Source: Eremophila alpestris peregrina (taxonomy: Eukaryota; Chordata; Aves; Passeriformes; Alaudidae). From it: a DNA stretch of 64,000 nucleotides. Of the stretch, positions 12,285 to 25,847 are shown piece after piece. The notes below the pieces were generated by a model that saw only the letters and a program-made list of their open reading frames with translations, did not search any database and was not told where the DNA came from. The stretch covers positions 11,520,514 through 11,584,513 of the forward strand of contig WMCF01000012.1 in NCBI GenBank assembly GCA_009792885.1, in the 5' to 3' direction. Positions within the stretch are counted from its first letter, which is position 1. Each line of letters begins with the position of its first letter. Both the position numbers and the translations under genes were made by a program.

Positions 12285-14628
12285 CTTCCAGCAGATTCCT
12301 GGAAAATACTGATCATAACTTCCTGTTGCAGGTAGTGAAGGATCCCAAAAGCAATGGTGCTGCTCATCCTCATAGTAACAAATATGAAAGGCCTTGTTGA
12401 TGATGTGAAGGTTGGGTGCAGCCTTGGCTATAGCAACCATGATATTGTGAAGTTCAGTACTGAATGAAGAGGTATCAGGACAGTGAGTAAGATTACAGCC
12501 ATAAACTTCAGGAGAGCTAACTTTAGCCTCTTTGGGGAACTTCTTGGAAGAATCCCAGAGGAACAGACCCTGTAGGGAAGAGGGCATCAAGAGAGATAGA
12601 TGTTCAGTTCTCAAAGATCAGTTCCTCCAGGCTCAAGAGTGATGCATGCCAATGAGAAAGAAATCAGGCAAAGAGGGCAAGAAACCTTTGTGAATTAATA
12701 AAAAACTCCTGTCATTATTCAAGAATAATCAGGAAATACACAGGAGATGGAAGTGAGATTAGGTCACTTGGAGTGAACATAGAGAGGTGAATCAAAGTCG
12801 AAATGAGACTAGACAGGCCAAGGCATATCTAGAATTACATATGGCCAAGAATGTAAAGGATAACAAAAAAGGCTTTTCAAATACATCAATTACAAAAGAA
12901 AAGTAAAAGAGAATATAAGACCATTGGCAAATGGAAAGGAGACCCTGGTAATGGGATGTAGAGAAGGCAGAGTTATTGAATGTCTTCTTTGCATCAGTCC
13001 CCACTGATGAGACCAACCTCCAGGAATCTCTGACCCAGGAGACAAGGGTAAATAAATGAATGTTGGATGGAAAACTTGTCCTTAGTCACAGAGGATTGGG
13101 TTAGAGTCAGGAAAACATGATATCCACAATTCCATGGGCCCTGACGGGATGAATCCACAAGTGCTGAGAGAGCTGGCTGACATTCTAGCCAGACCACTTT
13201 TTGAAAGTTTGCGGCTATCAGGAGACCTGCATGAGAATCCTCAGAAATACAGCAAATGTGCCCCTGCTCTTCCAAAAGGGAATGAAGAAGGGCCTAGGCA
13301 ACTGCATCAGCCTCACCTCAGTCACTGGAAAGGTGATGGAGTGAGTGCCTCATTCTGCAGTCTGTGTCTACCATGTGGAAGGCTACAAGCTGATCAGGAG
13401 TCAGCATGGATTCAGTAAAGACAAATCATGTTTGAACAACCTTGTTTCATAGTGAAAGAAGTATCCAGATTAATGAGGAGAGAGCAGTGGGTATCGTCTA
13501 CCTCAACTTCAGCAAGGCTTTTGACACTGTCTCTCGTAAGATCCTCATAGGCAAACTCAGGAAGTGTGCATTAGATGAGTGGACAGGGAGAACTGGCTGA
13601 ATGGGAGATCCCAGGGGGTTGTAATGAGTAATGCAGGGTCTTGCTGGAGGTCTGTCACCAGTGGGCTCCCCAGGGTTCAATACTGGTCAAGTATTGTTTA
13701 ACTTGTTCATCAATAGCTTGGATGCAAGTTATTGATGCAAGAGGCAGATGTCTCCTCAGCAAGTTCACTGATGACACAGGGCTGGGAGCAGTGGCTGATA
13801 CCCCAGGGGGCTGTGTAACCCTTCAGAAGGGCCTTGACAGGGTGGAGAGATGGGCAGAGAGGAACTGTCTGAAATTCAACAAAGGCAAATGCAGGGTTCT
13901 GCACCTGGGGAAGAACAACCCTGGGCACCATCACAGGCTGGGAGCTGATCTGCTGGGAAGGAGCTCTGTAGACAAGGACCTGGGGGTCCTTCAGGACAAA
14001 AGGGTGTACATGAGCTAGCAGTATGTCCTGGTGGCCATGAGGACCAGCGGTTTCCTGGAGTTTATTAGGAAGAACATTGCCAGCTGGTCGAGGAAGGTGA
14101 TCCTGCCCCTTTGTTCAGGTGAGGTCACATATGGTGTGCTGTGCCCAGTTCTCTGGGCTCCTCAGTGTAAGAGACACATGAGAGATCCCAGAGAGGGTCC
14201 AGTGGAGGGCTCTAAAGATGACTGAGGGACTGGAGCATCTCTCTTACAAGGAAAGGCTGAGACAGTTGAGTCTCAAAGAGCCAGTTTGGGGGGACCTTGT
14301 CAATGTCTGTAAGTATCTGAAGGGAGGGTGATAAGAGGATGGAAACAGGCTCTGCTCAGTGTGCCAAGCAATAGGAGGCAAAGGGCACAAACTGATGCAC
14401 AGGAAGCTCCACCTGAATATGAGGAAGAAAAGCTTCACTGTGTGGGAGACTGTGCATTTAAAGAGAGCCCAGAGAGGCTGTGAAAGACTCCTTCACTAGG
14501 AATATTGAAGAAACATCTGGGTACAGAAACAATCCTGTTCAAGGTGCTCTAGGATGGCCCTGCTTGAGCAGGGAGGTTGGACCCACTGTGATCCTTTCCA
14601 CTCTGACCCATTCTGTGATTCTGTGATT
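12285..14628 (+). mobile_element. CR1 LINE, 5'-truncated 2.3-kb copy
   Basis: This is the longest retrotransposon here. It starts in the part of ORF2 just after the endonuclease (about 12285-12450, matching the CR1 linker that precedes the polymerase). It continues through the reverse-transcriptase region (about 13130-14020) and the 3' untranslated region, and ends in 'attctgtgattctgtgatt' at 14628. CR1 ORF2 would normally supply endonuclease and reverse transcriptase for target-primed retrotransposition. Here the endonuclease is cut off and the polymerase is broken by stops and frame changes. No target-site duplication is visible, as is usual for CR1. Confidence 0.93.
13134..14018 (+). pseudogene. 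Decayed CR1 ORF2 reverse-transcriptase region
   Basis: Broken reading frames show the CR1 polymerase in order. The N-terminal 'GPDGMNPQVLRELAD' segment is at 13137 onward. The motif A region (about 13493-13537) reads IVYLNFSKAFDTVS, where the family has Asp in place of Asn. A frame-disrupted motif B/thumb stretch lies near 13660-13720. Motif C at 13764-13775 reads FTDD where CR1 has FADD. The C-terminal 'LKFNKGKCRVLHLGKNNP' segment follows at about 13869. Loss of the motif A aspartate together with frameshifts means no active enzyme. The assignment rests on recalled family motifs; a translated search would confirm it. Confidence 0.85.
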
Positions 14629-17600
14629 ATCAATTAACTACATGAAAATGCATAAAAATCAACTTAACTTAAAAGGATGCTGATTTTACACATGTAATCA
14701 CTGCAACTTTCACACAATATTTTTTTAATATAAAAATTCCAATATATAAATCTGAAAATCAAAACCTGAACAGTAAGAACAAAAAAACATTCAAATTTTC
14801 TAAGCAAAAGGATTTAAACAAGGTATTATTTCTTTTTTATTTAATGTTTCTAAACTATATTGTTCTCTGCCAAGAATACACAGAGGGAACATAGACTCTT
14901 TTGCTGTGAAGTTTTGTTCAATTCCACAAAAAACATTTCTGACAAAAAGGTGTTCTCTATGAATTATGAATTAATCTTTAGATGTACTAAACCCTAACCA
15001 GGCAATAAAGTATCTCAAAACTGTACAGGATCTTAAAATGGCTTTTGTGAAACAATCAATACCTTAAATAATCCTAACATGTATGAAAATTGGTGCATAT
15101 ATTCACTAATTTTTGAACCCATTATTATACTATATAGATACCGTATTTATAATAGAAGATTGATATCTAAGAATAACAACCGGTTGCACTAAATACATTC
15201 TTTAAAAAGTTGTCTCTCAATAAACTGACTTATCATAAGAGAGCAAATACTATTAACATGCTGAAATTAGACCATAGATTCTGTGCTGCATGAATTCAGA
15301 ATTACCTGGTTGTGAAAAGTAAAATTATAATTGCAAAGAAGCAATATTTCCTTTTTTATTTAAATTATACTATTGTAACCTCTGTTTTCTATGTCTAGAC
15401 TGCCTTTTGTGACTCATCCACTATGGTTAGAACACAGCTACTGAGAAATATTGACCTGTATTACATATTTTCTTGCCCTACTATTTGCTATATGTTGCAT
15501 ATTGAGTGATACCAATATTTTCTTGCAAAGAAAAATAGAGATTAAAAATGTTTTCCCTTTCATTTCACTGCAAATCATCTGTAATAGCATAGTGTGAAGA
15601 AAAAGATTGAATACTTTCAATTTTCAAAATCCATGGAGATTTTGGTCATTCCAGTTTCTATCCACACAATGAAAGAAGCACGTGTACTTTTGTGGACAAA
15701 AATATTTTCATTGGGAATGTTTCTGTACTGTGTTGAGATTTTTTGCAATTTCTTCAGGTCGCTTTCTTAATCAGTATTCCTTCACTAGAAAAGACTCTTT
15801 GCCTTATGTTATCCTCAGTTTCAGTAAGAATATTTTTATGAACAATATAGACTTTAATCAAAAAAGGAGAGGTTTTTTTTTCATAATTTTAAGGTTGGTT
15901 AAGAAGCTAAGTGAATTTTGTGCTGATGGTAAGAAATTTAACCACAGCTACAGTATTGCCTGGGTGTGGGAGTGTTCACTTTTTTCCCAGGCCTCTTCAT
16001 CTGTCTTGAGCCACAAGATTCAAAACTGCTTATTGACTTAAGGTCTGCATACATGTCTGATTTTTGACCTTTCTGTTGGGATTCTGGGATGTGAACTATT
16101 GTCATAATGTGCAATTTTTTGTAACATAATCCTTTATCCTCAGCATCTGAACTCATTCTATCATCACATTTCAGCTAGCCAAATAACTATCAAACTTAAA
16201 AGAATGTTCAAACTGAACAAATCTAAATTGGCTTCAATAATATGGCCTAGAGGTTAGAGCTTGAATATTCTTATTCTAGCTTGCCAAGCTATTGAACTGA
16301 TAGTAAGTGTTAAGTATTTTAATACTCATATTTTCTTATTAATATGAACTCCATCATAGAAGGCCTAAAAAATAATAATTGCCTACTTTAGGTCTATGAT
16401 CCAAAAAAGTAATAGACCGCATCTTATATGCCTGTGTCTAGAGTTTCCATCTTTTCCATCAATCACAACAAATTAGTTCTAAATAATGAAGATGTATTGT
16501 CTCCTCTTGCATGTATCTCAATTATCATAAAAGTGCCGCAGACATATCTCTGTTCATCCAAGTTTAAATATGGAATCTGAGACACAATGAAGTCTGAGGG
16601 ATATGCTTTATATTTCTGCACTATCAAAACTGCACCCTTAAGGAAAATTTTATGTTGACATTTTCAGGGCTGAAATTGTGCTCACCAAGCAGAGGAAAAC
16701 AAAGCACTGAATTTCTGTTTAAAAAGAAATCAATACATAAAAGAAGCAACCTCTATTTAATTTTCACCAGTCTTTTTTATGATTATTAAGTTTTGCTAAA
16801 TTTCTTTTTATAAGAGATAGTTTGCACAATTTGGATTTTTTTTTCCACAACACCTGATACAAAAATGAATGGAAGCTAAAAAATTGTACATTATTGTATA
16901 CCTATACCACAAATACAGAATTCTTAAACTATCACAGATATTAAACCACCAAAACTTTGCTGTAAATTTGGTGGAGTTTTTAGTCCTTTTTTAATTTTCC
17001 AATGTTTTTCCACTGCTATTAATTCCTTCAAGGAAATGCCTTACATTTATAAAGTGATATGATTTCAGCCTAGGAAATTATATTTATTCCAGATTTAAAA
17101 TCTTGAAGAAGTGGGAATCTAGCCACAGACAATCAAGAATTCTTTAACTGTGAAATACAAATAATTATAAATAATTCACATTTATTAAAAAAAAAACCCA
17201 CATAATAGTGCAAGAGACTGCAGAAATAAATTAGATTTGTATTTATTAGATTTTATATTAAGACTGTGATTTTTTTCTGAGAATGTGTTTATTAATTTGG
17301 GTAAAATACATTACTGCATCTGAACTACATGTATTTTTACAGTAGGAAAACAACACAAGGGGATAATTTTATTACTTCCAATAAAAGTAATTTATATTTT
17401 AGCTAAGAAAATGAGATAAGAGGATAACCAAATGACATGATTTAGATCACACTTTAATCTGCTGCACACTTTCAAAAGCAGGGAAAAAAGTCCTTGAAAA
17501 GGAAACTTTGTATCAAAATGGAATTTAATTGTTGGTTTTCACTGCAGTAACATACATTGCTTGTGTGACATCACTCCTTTGAGACAACAGCATACTTAGT

Positions 17601-19535
17601 GCAATTACACTTCAATATCACAAAGAAGAAGTCACTCAGAGGACTGATGAGAACAAATATCTGCTTGGTTTAAAAGTAGCAGACTATGGTTTGGGTGAAC
17701 TTCAAATATTAAAATTAGAAATAATTTTTCTTGTTTACTTTGTAAATTCTCCATATATCAACAACGGGAGAGCAGAGAGTTAGAATCTATGCTCTGCAAT
17801 TGATGTACAAAATGTAATGGCCATTTCTATGTCAGTAAAATATTAAATAACACACAACTTTATTCTTCTTCAGATCTAGAGTTTTGAAAGGTTTTCTTGC
17901 ACTCATTAAATTCTGGGACATGAATCTTTTTCATATAACAATTATATGTAACCGGAGTTGTAAAACTATTCTTGTACGTGGTATCTAGCTTAGCAAAACT
18001 CACTTGGTGTTTCTTTAAAAGAGGAAGATTTTTTTCCTGTACTTAAACTCCAACACAAGTAGCAAAAACTTTGACTGAAAAAAAAAAAAGATTGAGCATG
18101 GTATATTAAGACTGAAAGACATGAGACACAACTGTCTGAAACATGACTTACAGTCATTGGGCCTTCATTATTCAGAAACTCTTTTAAAACCCAAAAATAA
18201 GTAACCAATGTTTCTGCTGTGTCCACTCAGTATTTAAATACAAAAATTAAAAGTAATCCTATTTCAGATGAAAATTCCCAGTTAGAGAGTATTATATAAA
18301 GAGTTACTGGAGTTGCTAAGATAACAGAAGTTATGATGTAATTTAGTAGAGATTTGTAAACGTTGCTCATCCAGGAACATTCACAAGTTGCAGTGACTTC
18401 TTAAATCTATAAGCCTTCTTTACAGTCAGAAAAAGAAAAGCCTTTAGAGTTTTGTCATATTCATACGGGTGTGGACATAGAATATTCTTGAAGAAGTCTG
18501 AAAAGTAGTTGGTAAATAGATTACTGAAATTTGGAAACCTGACAATATCTAACACTCCTGAGTGACTTGTGCTCTATTAAACTAACTACAATAATAATCC
18601 AGATTTCCAGATGTGTAGGAACCTAGGATTTCTGAAAAATAGGAATTCAGCATGTAGGAATCAACTGCTCTGTTCATATGATATAAAGTTCATCTGTAAA
18701 TACAAAAATAATCTGACGCCTCTGTGATTCAGACTTCCTACATATGAAATCAATCAAAGATTTATGGAAATTTGCCTGGAAGATTCTCTTGGCAAATTTC
18801 AGATAGAAACTGAAGGACATGGTTATAGAAGTTAAATCTGAAATGACAATTCATCTGATCAAAGCAATAGATCTGCACCAACTTACCGCCTCACCAGAAT
18901 GTCCTCATAGCACAGTTAATGACTGGAGGATTAAAAGTGTAAGACTCTTCAAGATTTCCCTGCAACAGAAAATCAAACATGTTTTATTTGATTTTCTACA
19001 GCAACACCAATAAATACTGAAGAGTTCAAGAAACAGAAAAATTAAATACACTGATAATAAATAGCTTCTGTAAACAATAATCATTGAAAAACAGCAAAAC
19101 AAAGTGGAATTTCTATAGTAACTGTGATGTGAAAGAATATAAATTATAGTCATCCACAATTATTCACATTGAAATACTTGTACTTGATTGAAGTAGTTTA
19201 TGAAACTATTGTGTTCCATACACATTATCTTAATCATAAACACTTCCCTGCTTTTTCACTGTGCTAGACAAACCCTTTATCAATGCTTTTTGTGCAAAGA
19301 TACTGTTTCATAACAGAACTTATGCTATTAGCTCTTTAAATATCAAACATATCACCAAAACCTACAATACTTGCACCAACAGTATGTCATTTGTTAAATT
19401 ACCGTAGACATAAACAGAACTGTAGCCTTTTCAATAGTAAAGTTATCTCTTCACTTACCATAAACCTGTGACAACCCCTACCATACATATACCCATTCAA
19501 CACATGCATTCAGCTCTTTCTCGCTAGCAGTCAAG
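14629..19535. other. Non-coding AT-rich background
   Basis: Nearly 5 kb with no gene or repeat I can name. The longest open frame is 119 codons at 15682-16041 and has no recognisable domain. T- and A-runs occur near 15871, 16830, 17190 and 18078. Confidence 0.55.
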
Positions 19536-19539
19536 CTTA

Positions 19540-20258
19540 AGAGGTGAGCCTGTGAAAACCTCGTGATATGCAACAAGGCCAAGTGCAAAGTCCTGCATCC
19601 TGGCTGGAGAAACCCAAGCATAAGCACCAGCTGGGTGGAGAATGGATTTAGGGGCATAGGTTGATGAGGAGGAAAACACAACCCAGTAACGTGCACTTGC
19701 AGATCAGAAAGCCAATTTCAGCCTGGGCAACATCAAAAGTGGTGCCCCCAGTAGGTCAGGGGAGGTGATTGTCTCCCTCTGCTCTTGTGAGACCCCACCT
19801 GGGGTGTTGTATCTGAGTCTGGGGTGCCCAGCAAAAGAAAGACATGGAGCTGTTGGAACAAGTCCTGAAGAGAGACAATAAGTTTTCCACAAAACTTCTA
19901 TGAAGATGGTCTGAGAGAATTGGGGCTGCTCTGTCCAGAGAAAAAAAGGCTTTGGGGAGAATTTGTAGTACATTCCAGTATCTGAAGGAGGTTTTCAAAA
20001 GGGCTGGAGATGGACTTTTAACGAGGGCATGTAGTGATAGCCCTTCTGTTGAAGGAGTGCACATTTAGGTTACATCTTATGAAGGAATATGTTATCCAAA
20101 GAGGTTGTGGATTCCTCATCTGTGAAAAAGTCCAAGGACTCATGGGGCTCTGCACAACTGGTCTGGAGGAAGGAGCCCCAGGCAGGCGGGTTGGAATGAG
20201 GAGATCTTTAAGATTCCTTCCAATCTCAACTATTCAATGAGTCTATGATTCTTTGATC
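19540..20258 (+). mobile_element. CR1 LINE, 3' end (~720 bp)
   Basis: A 5'-truncated CR1. The 5' part matches the end of ORF2 ('gccaagtgcaaagtcctgca'). The middle has 'gaccccacctggggtgttgt' and 'ggggtgcccagcaaaagaaa', and the end has 'ggagatctttaagattcctt' and 'ctatgattctttgat'. Point changes and small indels are frequent, so it is an old copy. A second CR1 3' end follows directly in the same orientation. Confidence 0.9.
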
Positions 20259-20261
20259 TTT

Positions 20262-20645
20262 CCTTTGGGGTAAGGCTGGAAGAGGTAGAACTTTTTCTCT
20301 CAGTCGGAGAGAAAAAAGGGAAAACTCATCAGCTCAAGGGAATACGCATCAATACGTATAAGCAGCTGAAGGGAAGATGCAAAGATCAAGTCAGATTGTT
20401 TTCTTTGGTGTCCAATGACAGGACAAAAAGCAATGGGAAAAAGGAAACACAGAAAGAGCTGTATGACTATCAGAAAACAGCTTTATATACTATAACTGAA
20501 TAATGAATTAGTTGCCTAGAAATAACTGTGGAATCTTGGAAATGTGGAAAAGTCATCTGGACATGGTCTTGGGTAGCCTGCTTTCATAGCTCTGCTTGAG
20601 CAGGGAGGTGGGTGCAAATCCAACCCTGACCACTCTGTGATGCTG
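20262..20645 (+). mobile_element. CR1 LINE, diverged 3' end
   Basis: Immediately downstream of the previous element is a second, more diverged CR1 3' part. It has 'gtaaggctggaagaggtaga', 'cagctgaagggaagatgc', 'gacaggacaaaaagcaatgg', then 'gctctgcttgagcagggagg' and 'ccaaccctgaccactctgtg'. The last phrases match the same region of the 2.3-kb CR1 ('gcttgagcagggaggttgga'), which places it at the 3' end. The terminal repeat is almost erased. It may be an older insertion into whose 5' side the neighbour inserted. Confidence 0.78.
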
Positions 20646-20649
20646 CAAT

Positions 20650-23600
20650 ATTTTATACACAACACTCATGAGTTTGTGTTTTATCCACTCACTAAGGAGT
20701 CTGGAATTGATAACCACCTTTTTGTATATCTCCATCATGACATTCAGAAACCACAATATTCTTAAGTGATTTAGGAAAGAATAAAAGTAAATAGCAATAA
20801 ATGACCATCAATGATCAAAAATGTTTCACCCTAAAAACTCTCTCCTCTGAAACTATTCTATTTTTGTCATAATACAGTAACAGTTTAGTGGCTTTGTTCT
20901 TGTGGGTGGTTTGTTTTTTTTCTCTTTTTTTCCCATTTTTTTTTTCCTAATCCACTGCATATGCAACATGAAGATTGTTGTTGAAAATAGGCAGGTAGAT
21001 GATTTTCGTTATATGCAAATATTAAGTAGTATAAAATATAAGGGGAACACAGGATTGGAGCATTTATTTAATATGATCTTGCAGGGCCTTCTAACGTGGT
21101 GAAATATGGTTGTAATGACAATGGACTGAGTCAATCAATTTTATGTCAGAAGCATTTCAATATCTGCTTTATTTTCCACAGTCAGACTAGAAGCAGAGTG
21201 AATAGAAACACACAAATAATAATGTTGTCAATGCTGAATGCTGAATGACATGGTTCAAATGATTACCTTGAATACGTATTTCATTACATTTTAACATTAC
21301 TGTGTTTATGGCAGAGATTATTAGGCTGATCCTATACACCAGTTAGTATTTTCTTTATGTATATAAAAGCATCAATTAATTTTTTTGGTTTTTTACTCAA
21401 GCTGCTTAACTAATTATCACATCACAGGAATGCTGATTAAGCAATTGTTGGGGGGTTAGACTTGTTTCTTTTTTACTTACAGAACTGGAGCACTATGCAT
21501 TTTTACTTTTTCAAAAAAACATATTCAAGTATAAGATTCTTCCATTCTTTTGTCAGTTCCCTATGTAACTCTATACTACGTATTGCCTGTATTGAATTTG
21601 TTTGGTCCAATTTCATGGGCTTCCATCACTTGAAAATTCTAAACCTGTTCTGTTCAGTGAAAGACTGCTTTCACATTCAGTGCTTTCCCTTTCTGTTAAT
21701 AGTACTATTTTTCATCGACTTTTCTTTAAAAAAAGGAGCAATTCCACCCACAAAAAGTAAAAATATTGCCTTAGTATTTTAATTTGCTAAGCCCAGTTTA
21801 TATAGATTAATTTATGGTCATTGTCTTGAAGAATTATAAACACATTCTGTGTACATTTAAAAGAAGGAGGAAGAACTATTTCAGATTTGTAGTAGAGGTT
21901 GTAGTTGAAGTTGAGTAAGACTAACTTTTTCCTATATTTGGAGGCATGCATACCTTTCACCTCCCTCTTCCCTGCACTAATTTTTTCTACCTACCATTCC
22001 ATGGCTCTTTTCTATTCTTACTCAATTTCTTTTGATGGTTGCACGGTTAGGCCTCATTCAGTTTTTGTCTCAGTATTAAAAATATCAGTGTATCAGCATA
22101 GCTTTAAGCTTAAATTGTACATGATAAAACCTCAAAGTTGACCAAATCAGCAGCATATCTGAATGTCATAGGGTAGCTCTGGAAACTCACCAATTTGGTT
22201 TCCAAAACTTGCCAAAACTGAAAAACCTCTATCACTAGCTACTATTTATTTAAAAGAGAGAAAAAAATGAAGAGGATGGTGGGTTACATAGCTAAAAGTA
22301 TCAAGGGAATAATATTGATATACAGCCCCACAGGATCAATAGGCTTGTCCCTGCTTCAAAATAAAATAACTTATAAAATGACTGTTAATTTTTTTATAAA
22401 AATACTCCTTCTTTTAACAGATCTTTATTCCCTCTATTTAAATATAAATTATAAGAATGTAGATGTCACAGTTCCCAAACTTTCTAAGCCTGTGTCACAT
22501 AATGCTAAAAGCACTTGAGAGAAAAGACATGGTCAGTGCTGAGTGTTTGCCAGTGGACTTTGGAGACAGATATTGCTGTTAGACTCAGTATGACCATAGC
22601 CAGGCCTTTCTCAGGTTTGTTATTGGTAAACTGAGTTGAAAGTCTTCTGCTATGTCACTGATATGCTGTGTAAATAAATTCATTGAAGAATACTGTGAAA
22701 GCATGTGAGTCTAATGAGAATGAAGTAACTTATTTCCATTTGGTCTCATTAAGGCTAATTCTCTTGTGGTTGTCCTTTAGTCTTCTTCACAATCACTCTT
22801 GTATTGAAACAACAAAAATGGACATTCATTGTATTCCATATCTTATGTAGGAAAAACTAGCAGCTAACATGGAACAGATAGACTATCTTCCTGTCATGCT
22901 TTTCTGCCCTGTCCACTGTTATTCCCTTCACAGAGTCCATGAGTCAACAGAGATCAGCACTGTTACTCAGGAAAAAAGAGTCTAATTTTCTGCAAGTTTG
23001 CCTTTTTGATGGAAGTCAGATAGATGTTACACCTGGACAGGGAAAGGGACAGAAATATATGATTTGGTACTTTTTATGGTAACTAGATGATAACTTGTTT
23101 TTTTCAAAAGAAAAACCCTCTCAGGCATTTGAAGGTAACAGCCATGGACAGACAAAGCTCTTTAACAGCTGAAAATGAGGTCCTATATGGACTCATGAAC
23201 AAGAAGTCACTTCTGTGCTCTGGAAAGGAAAGAAATAACTACACTAAAATTAAAAAAAATAGAAGAAATTCCGTAACTGACATAATTAACTCAATGCAAA
23301 CAACTGTCCTGCTGGGATAGCCTAGTTCTGAGTAAAATCATTTAGATGCTGGAAACTTGCACCAACATAACACTGTCTGTTACATTAGACAAATTCAGAT
23401 CTAGATTATAAAAAGTGTGTAGAAAATCTTTAAAGATGGAAGCACTGAAAAAATAGAATATCAGGTTCATTATAGGCAGGAAAGGTGAGCTAGAAGTTTA
23501 ATCTTCTACAGACTGGATGTACTTTGTCTGGTTTAGAATTAGTGTCAGAAAGTAGACTCCATACTTCTATAATTTTACTAAAATGTTTAAAGGGATGAAA

Positions 23601-24940
23601 GACTGCATAAAACGTTGGTATATATCTTAAATTTTCCTTTCACAGTGATTTATTTTCCCCCCACAGAGTTGAAAGCGCTTTATGTTTAGGAATTTTTTTT
23701 GACAAAGAGATTATCCTGTCAAAAATTGTTTTCTTATTAAGAGCAATTTTCTCCTTGCTGATACAATAACTGCTATCAACAATATCTGACAGTCATTCTC
23801 AAGATGTGTGAGTACACCCTGTTTACTGTCATCTCTATAAATAAGAAATGTGAAAAACATGTATTTCTCAAATACAGTTTAGCGTAAAATAGTCCTTATC
23901 TAACCATTTGCTTTTATTCAAGAAAGAACATCAAGAGATGAGTTGGCTCTAAGCAGCAACATGAAAGGAGGAAAAATATACACCTCTCAAATGAAAACAC
24001 AGAATTGTGAAAGATGATATCAAAATCAGGATTTTCAATATTCATAAAATCTGGTACCTAATTTAGTTCAATTAGTTTCTGTAGAGAACAAAGTCCTTCA
24101 AAAATACTAGATAAACCAGGAGAAATGAATTTTGGTCTAAAAAAGCCAGAGTATTTCCCACTTCTAAAGGTAGTGATATACATGCACATAAAGGTTAATG
24201 AATATAGTTGATTAATAATTTTGTATCTGATGTGTTCTATGAGAATAAAAGCTATTTTGCCCTTAAATATTTTCTTAATATTTTCCTGATCCCTCATTCA
24301 TGATTAATCCTCGCCATTCAATGTCATCTGCATATTTATTCCAGAAAGACAATAGCAGATGATGGAGCTAAGAGAGGCCTATTAAGACCTCTCACTTGCC
24401 TAATCTCATTTTCACAAACAGACTGAAACACAGTCTCCCTCTTAATGGTACAGCAGAAGCAGGCAGTCTTCCAGGAACGATTTTACAGCCAAGTAAATCA
24501 GTGTTTCTCTTTCTGTAAAGTCATTCTCAGTAGTATTGCTATTAAGAGGTAGTACGATGAAGAATAACATCAAGAAACATGGCGTTGCCCCAGTGGGAAT
24601 GTAGTAGGAAGCAAAAAAGAGGTGTTTCAGGCTGTTATTTGGAGGAGATTTAAACTCTAGTAAACAGGACCCTGCAGAGACATAAAGGGAAAATGTGTTT
24701 AACACATTTTATCTACTAAAATAGCATCAGTGTTGTTTTTCCTTGCATTTCACAAAGTTTGACAATTTCTATTCCAGTGCTAAGCACACCTAAGCTGTAA
24801 AAAGGGCTCCTAAATCATGAAAAAAAAAAATGAGTAGGGCAGATCTCCTCTATGAAAATAAGTGCCAGTAATAATAATAATATAAACACTAGTATTTGCT
24901 CTTCATGAGACAGAAGTTCCTGCCAGACTTAATGACAGGC
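20650..24940. other. Non-coding AT-rich background
   Basis: No gene or transposon recognised. T-rich simple sequence lies at about 20910-20950. Open frames up to 106 codons (21462-21782) have no recognisable content. The sequence runs up to the GC-rich block at about 24.95 kb. Confidence 0.55.
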
Positions 24941-24949
24941 TGAGGTGAA

Positions 24950-25715
24950 AGCAGCTGCCATTGCCAAGGAGGATGTCAAGGGCGCGGGCAGCCCTTAAGG
25001 CCTGGCCAGTCGCAGGGCCCAGCTTCTGCTCGGTTCCGCTGGTGTCCAGCCAGGGCCGTGCCCACCTCGGAGTGCCCACACGTGTCCTGCCCATTCCCCC
25101 ACAGACTGCTGCAGGACAGCGTGGCTTCCCCACCGCCGCTGCGGCTCTTTTTCCCCTGCTGGGGGAAGGCACACCTCAGGCACACCGCCCAGCCTTGCTG
25201 TATCCGCAGCTCCCACATTATCCCCCCCGGGTGTCCTCGCCTTTCTCGGCCCCCAGCTCTGTGTGGAGGCCACGTCCTAAGGCCCAGCCGTGGTGGAAGG
25301 CACCACAGCTGTGCGAGAGGCTGCCCTGCAGCCCACCCAGCTGGGAGCCATGGGTCAGGACTCACACCAGTGCTGGGAGCCACAGTCAGGCACTGTGAGG
25401 CCTTGTCCCATGGATGTGCCGGTGCCTTCCGCTGTGATTCCCCGGGAGCCAGCCGCAGCGGCGGCCGGCCAGGAGCCTGGGGCTGTGCCCACAGCTGCAG
25501 CTGAGCTCCTCATCTGCCTCAACTTTCCCTCCTGTCCCTGTCACTCTGGGCTGACCCACGTCTCTCTGCCTCCCTCCTGCCTCCAGGACCTCCTCTTGCC
25601 CCTGTGCTTCGCCTTAATTCCACAACCTGGCCCTGGCTTGTGTGACTTTGTCATAGGCCCCTGCTCCTGCCCAGGTTCCAGGTCCCACCACAAAACGGAA
25701 AAAAAAAAAAAAAAA
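24950..25715 (+). other. GC-rich, CpG-bearing block ending in A17
   Basis: The composition changes abruptly for about 760 bp. The block is GC-rich with many CpGs ('gcgcgggc', 'accgccgctgcgg', 'gcagcggcggccggcc') and ends at 25699-25715 in an uninterrupted A17, after which AT-rich DNA resumes. Two stretches look like splice acceptors (polypyrimidine then CAG or ACAG, at about 25085-25104 and 25562-25586). Several overlapping 90-148-codon frames run on both strands, as expected when GC-rich DNA lacks stop codons, and none resembles a known protein. It could be a retroposed transcript, a CpG island with a non-coding exon, or an unclassified GC-rich repeat. I saw no clear target-site duplication and no AATAAA before the A-run. 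Confidence 0.45.
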
Positions 25716-25847
25716 GCTGTTTTTCTTTTATAGATGTGGAACACCAATTTCCTACTTGCCAAAAATATCTCTTCCTAGACCCTTTGAAAAAAATTTCGAT
25801 TTTTCAATATATGGTCTTGCTTCTGCAGTAAGAAATTTACCTGGGGT

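Noticed and set aside
24961..25733. Overlapping 135-148-codon open frames on both strands in the GC-rich block
   Set aside because: GC-rich DNA lacks stop codons. The frames overlap in several phases, have low-complexity Pro/Ala/Ser content and match no family I know.
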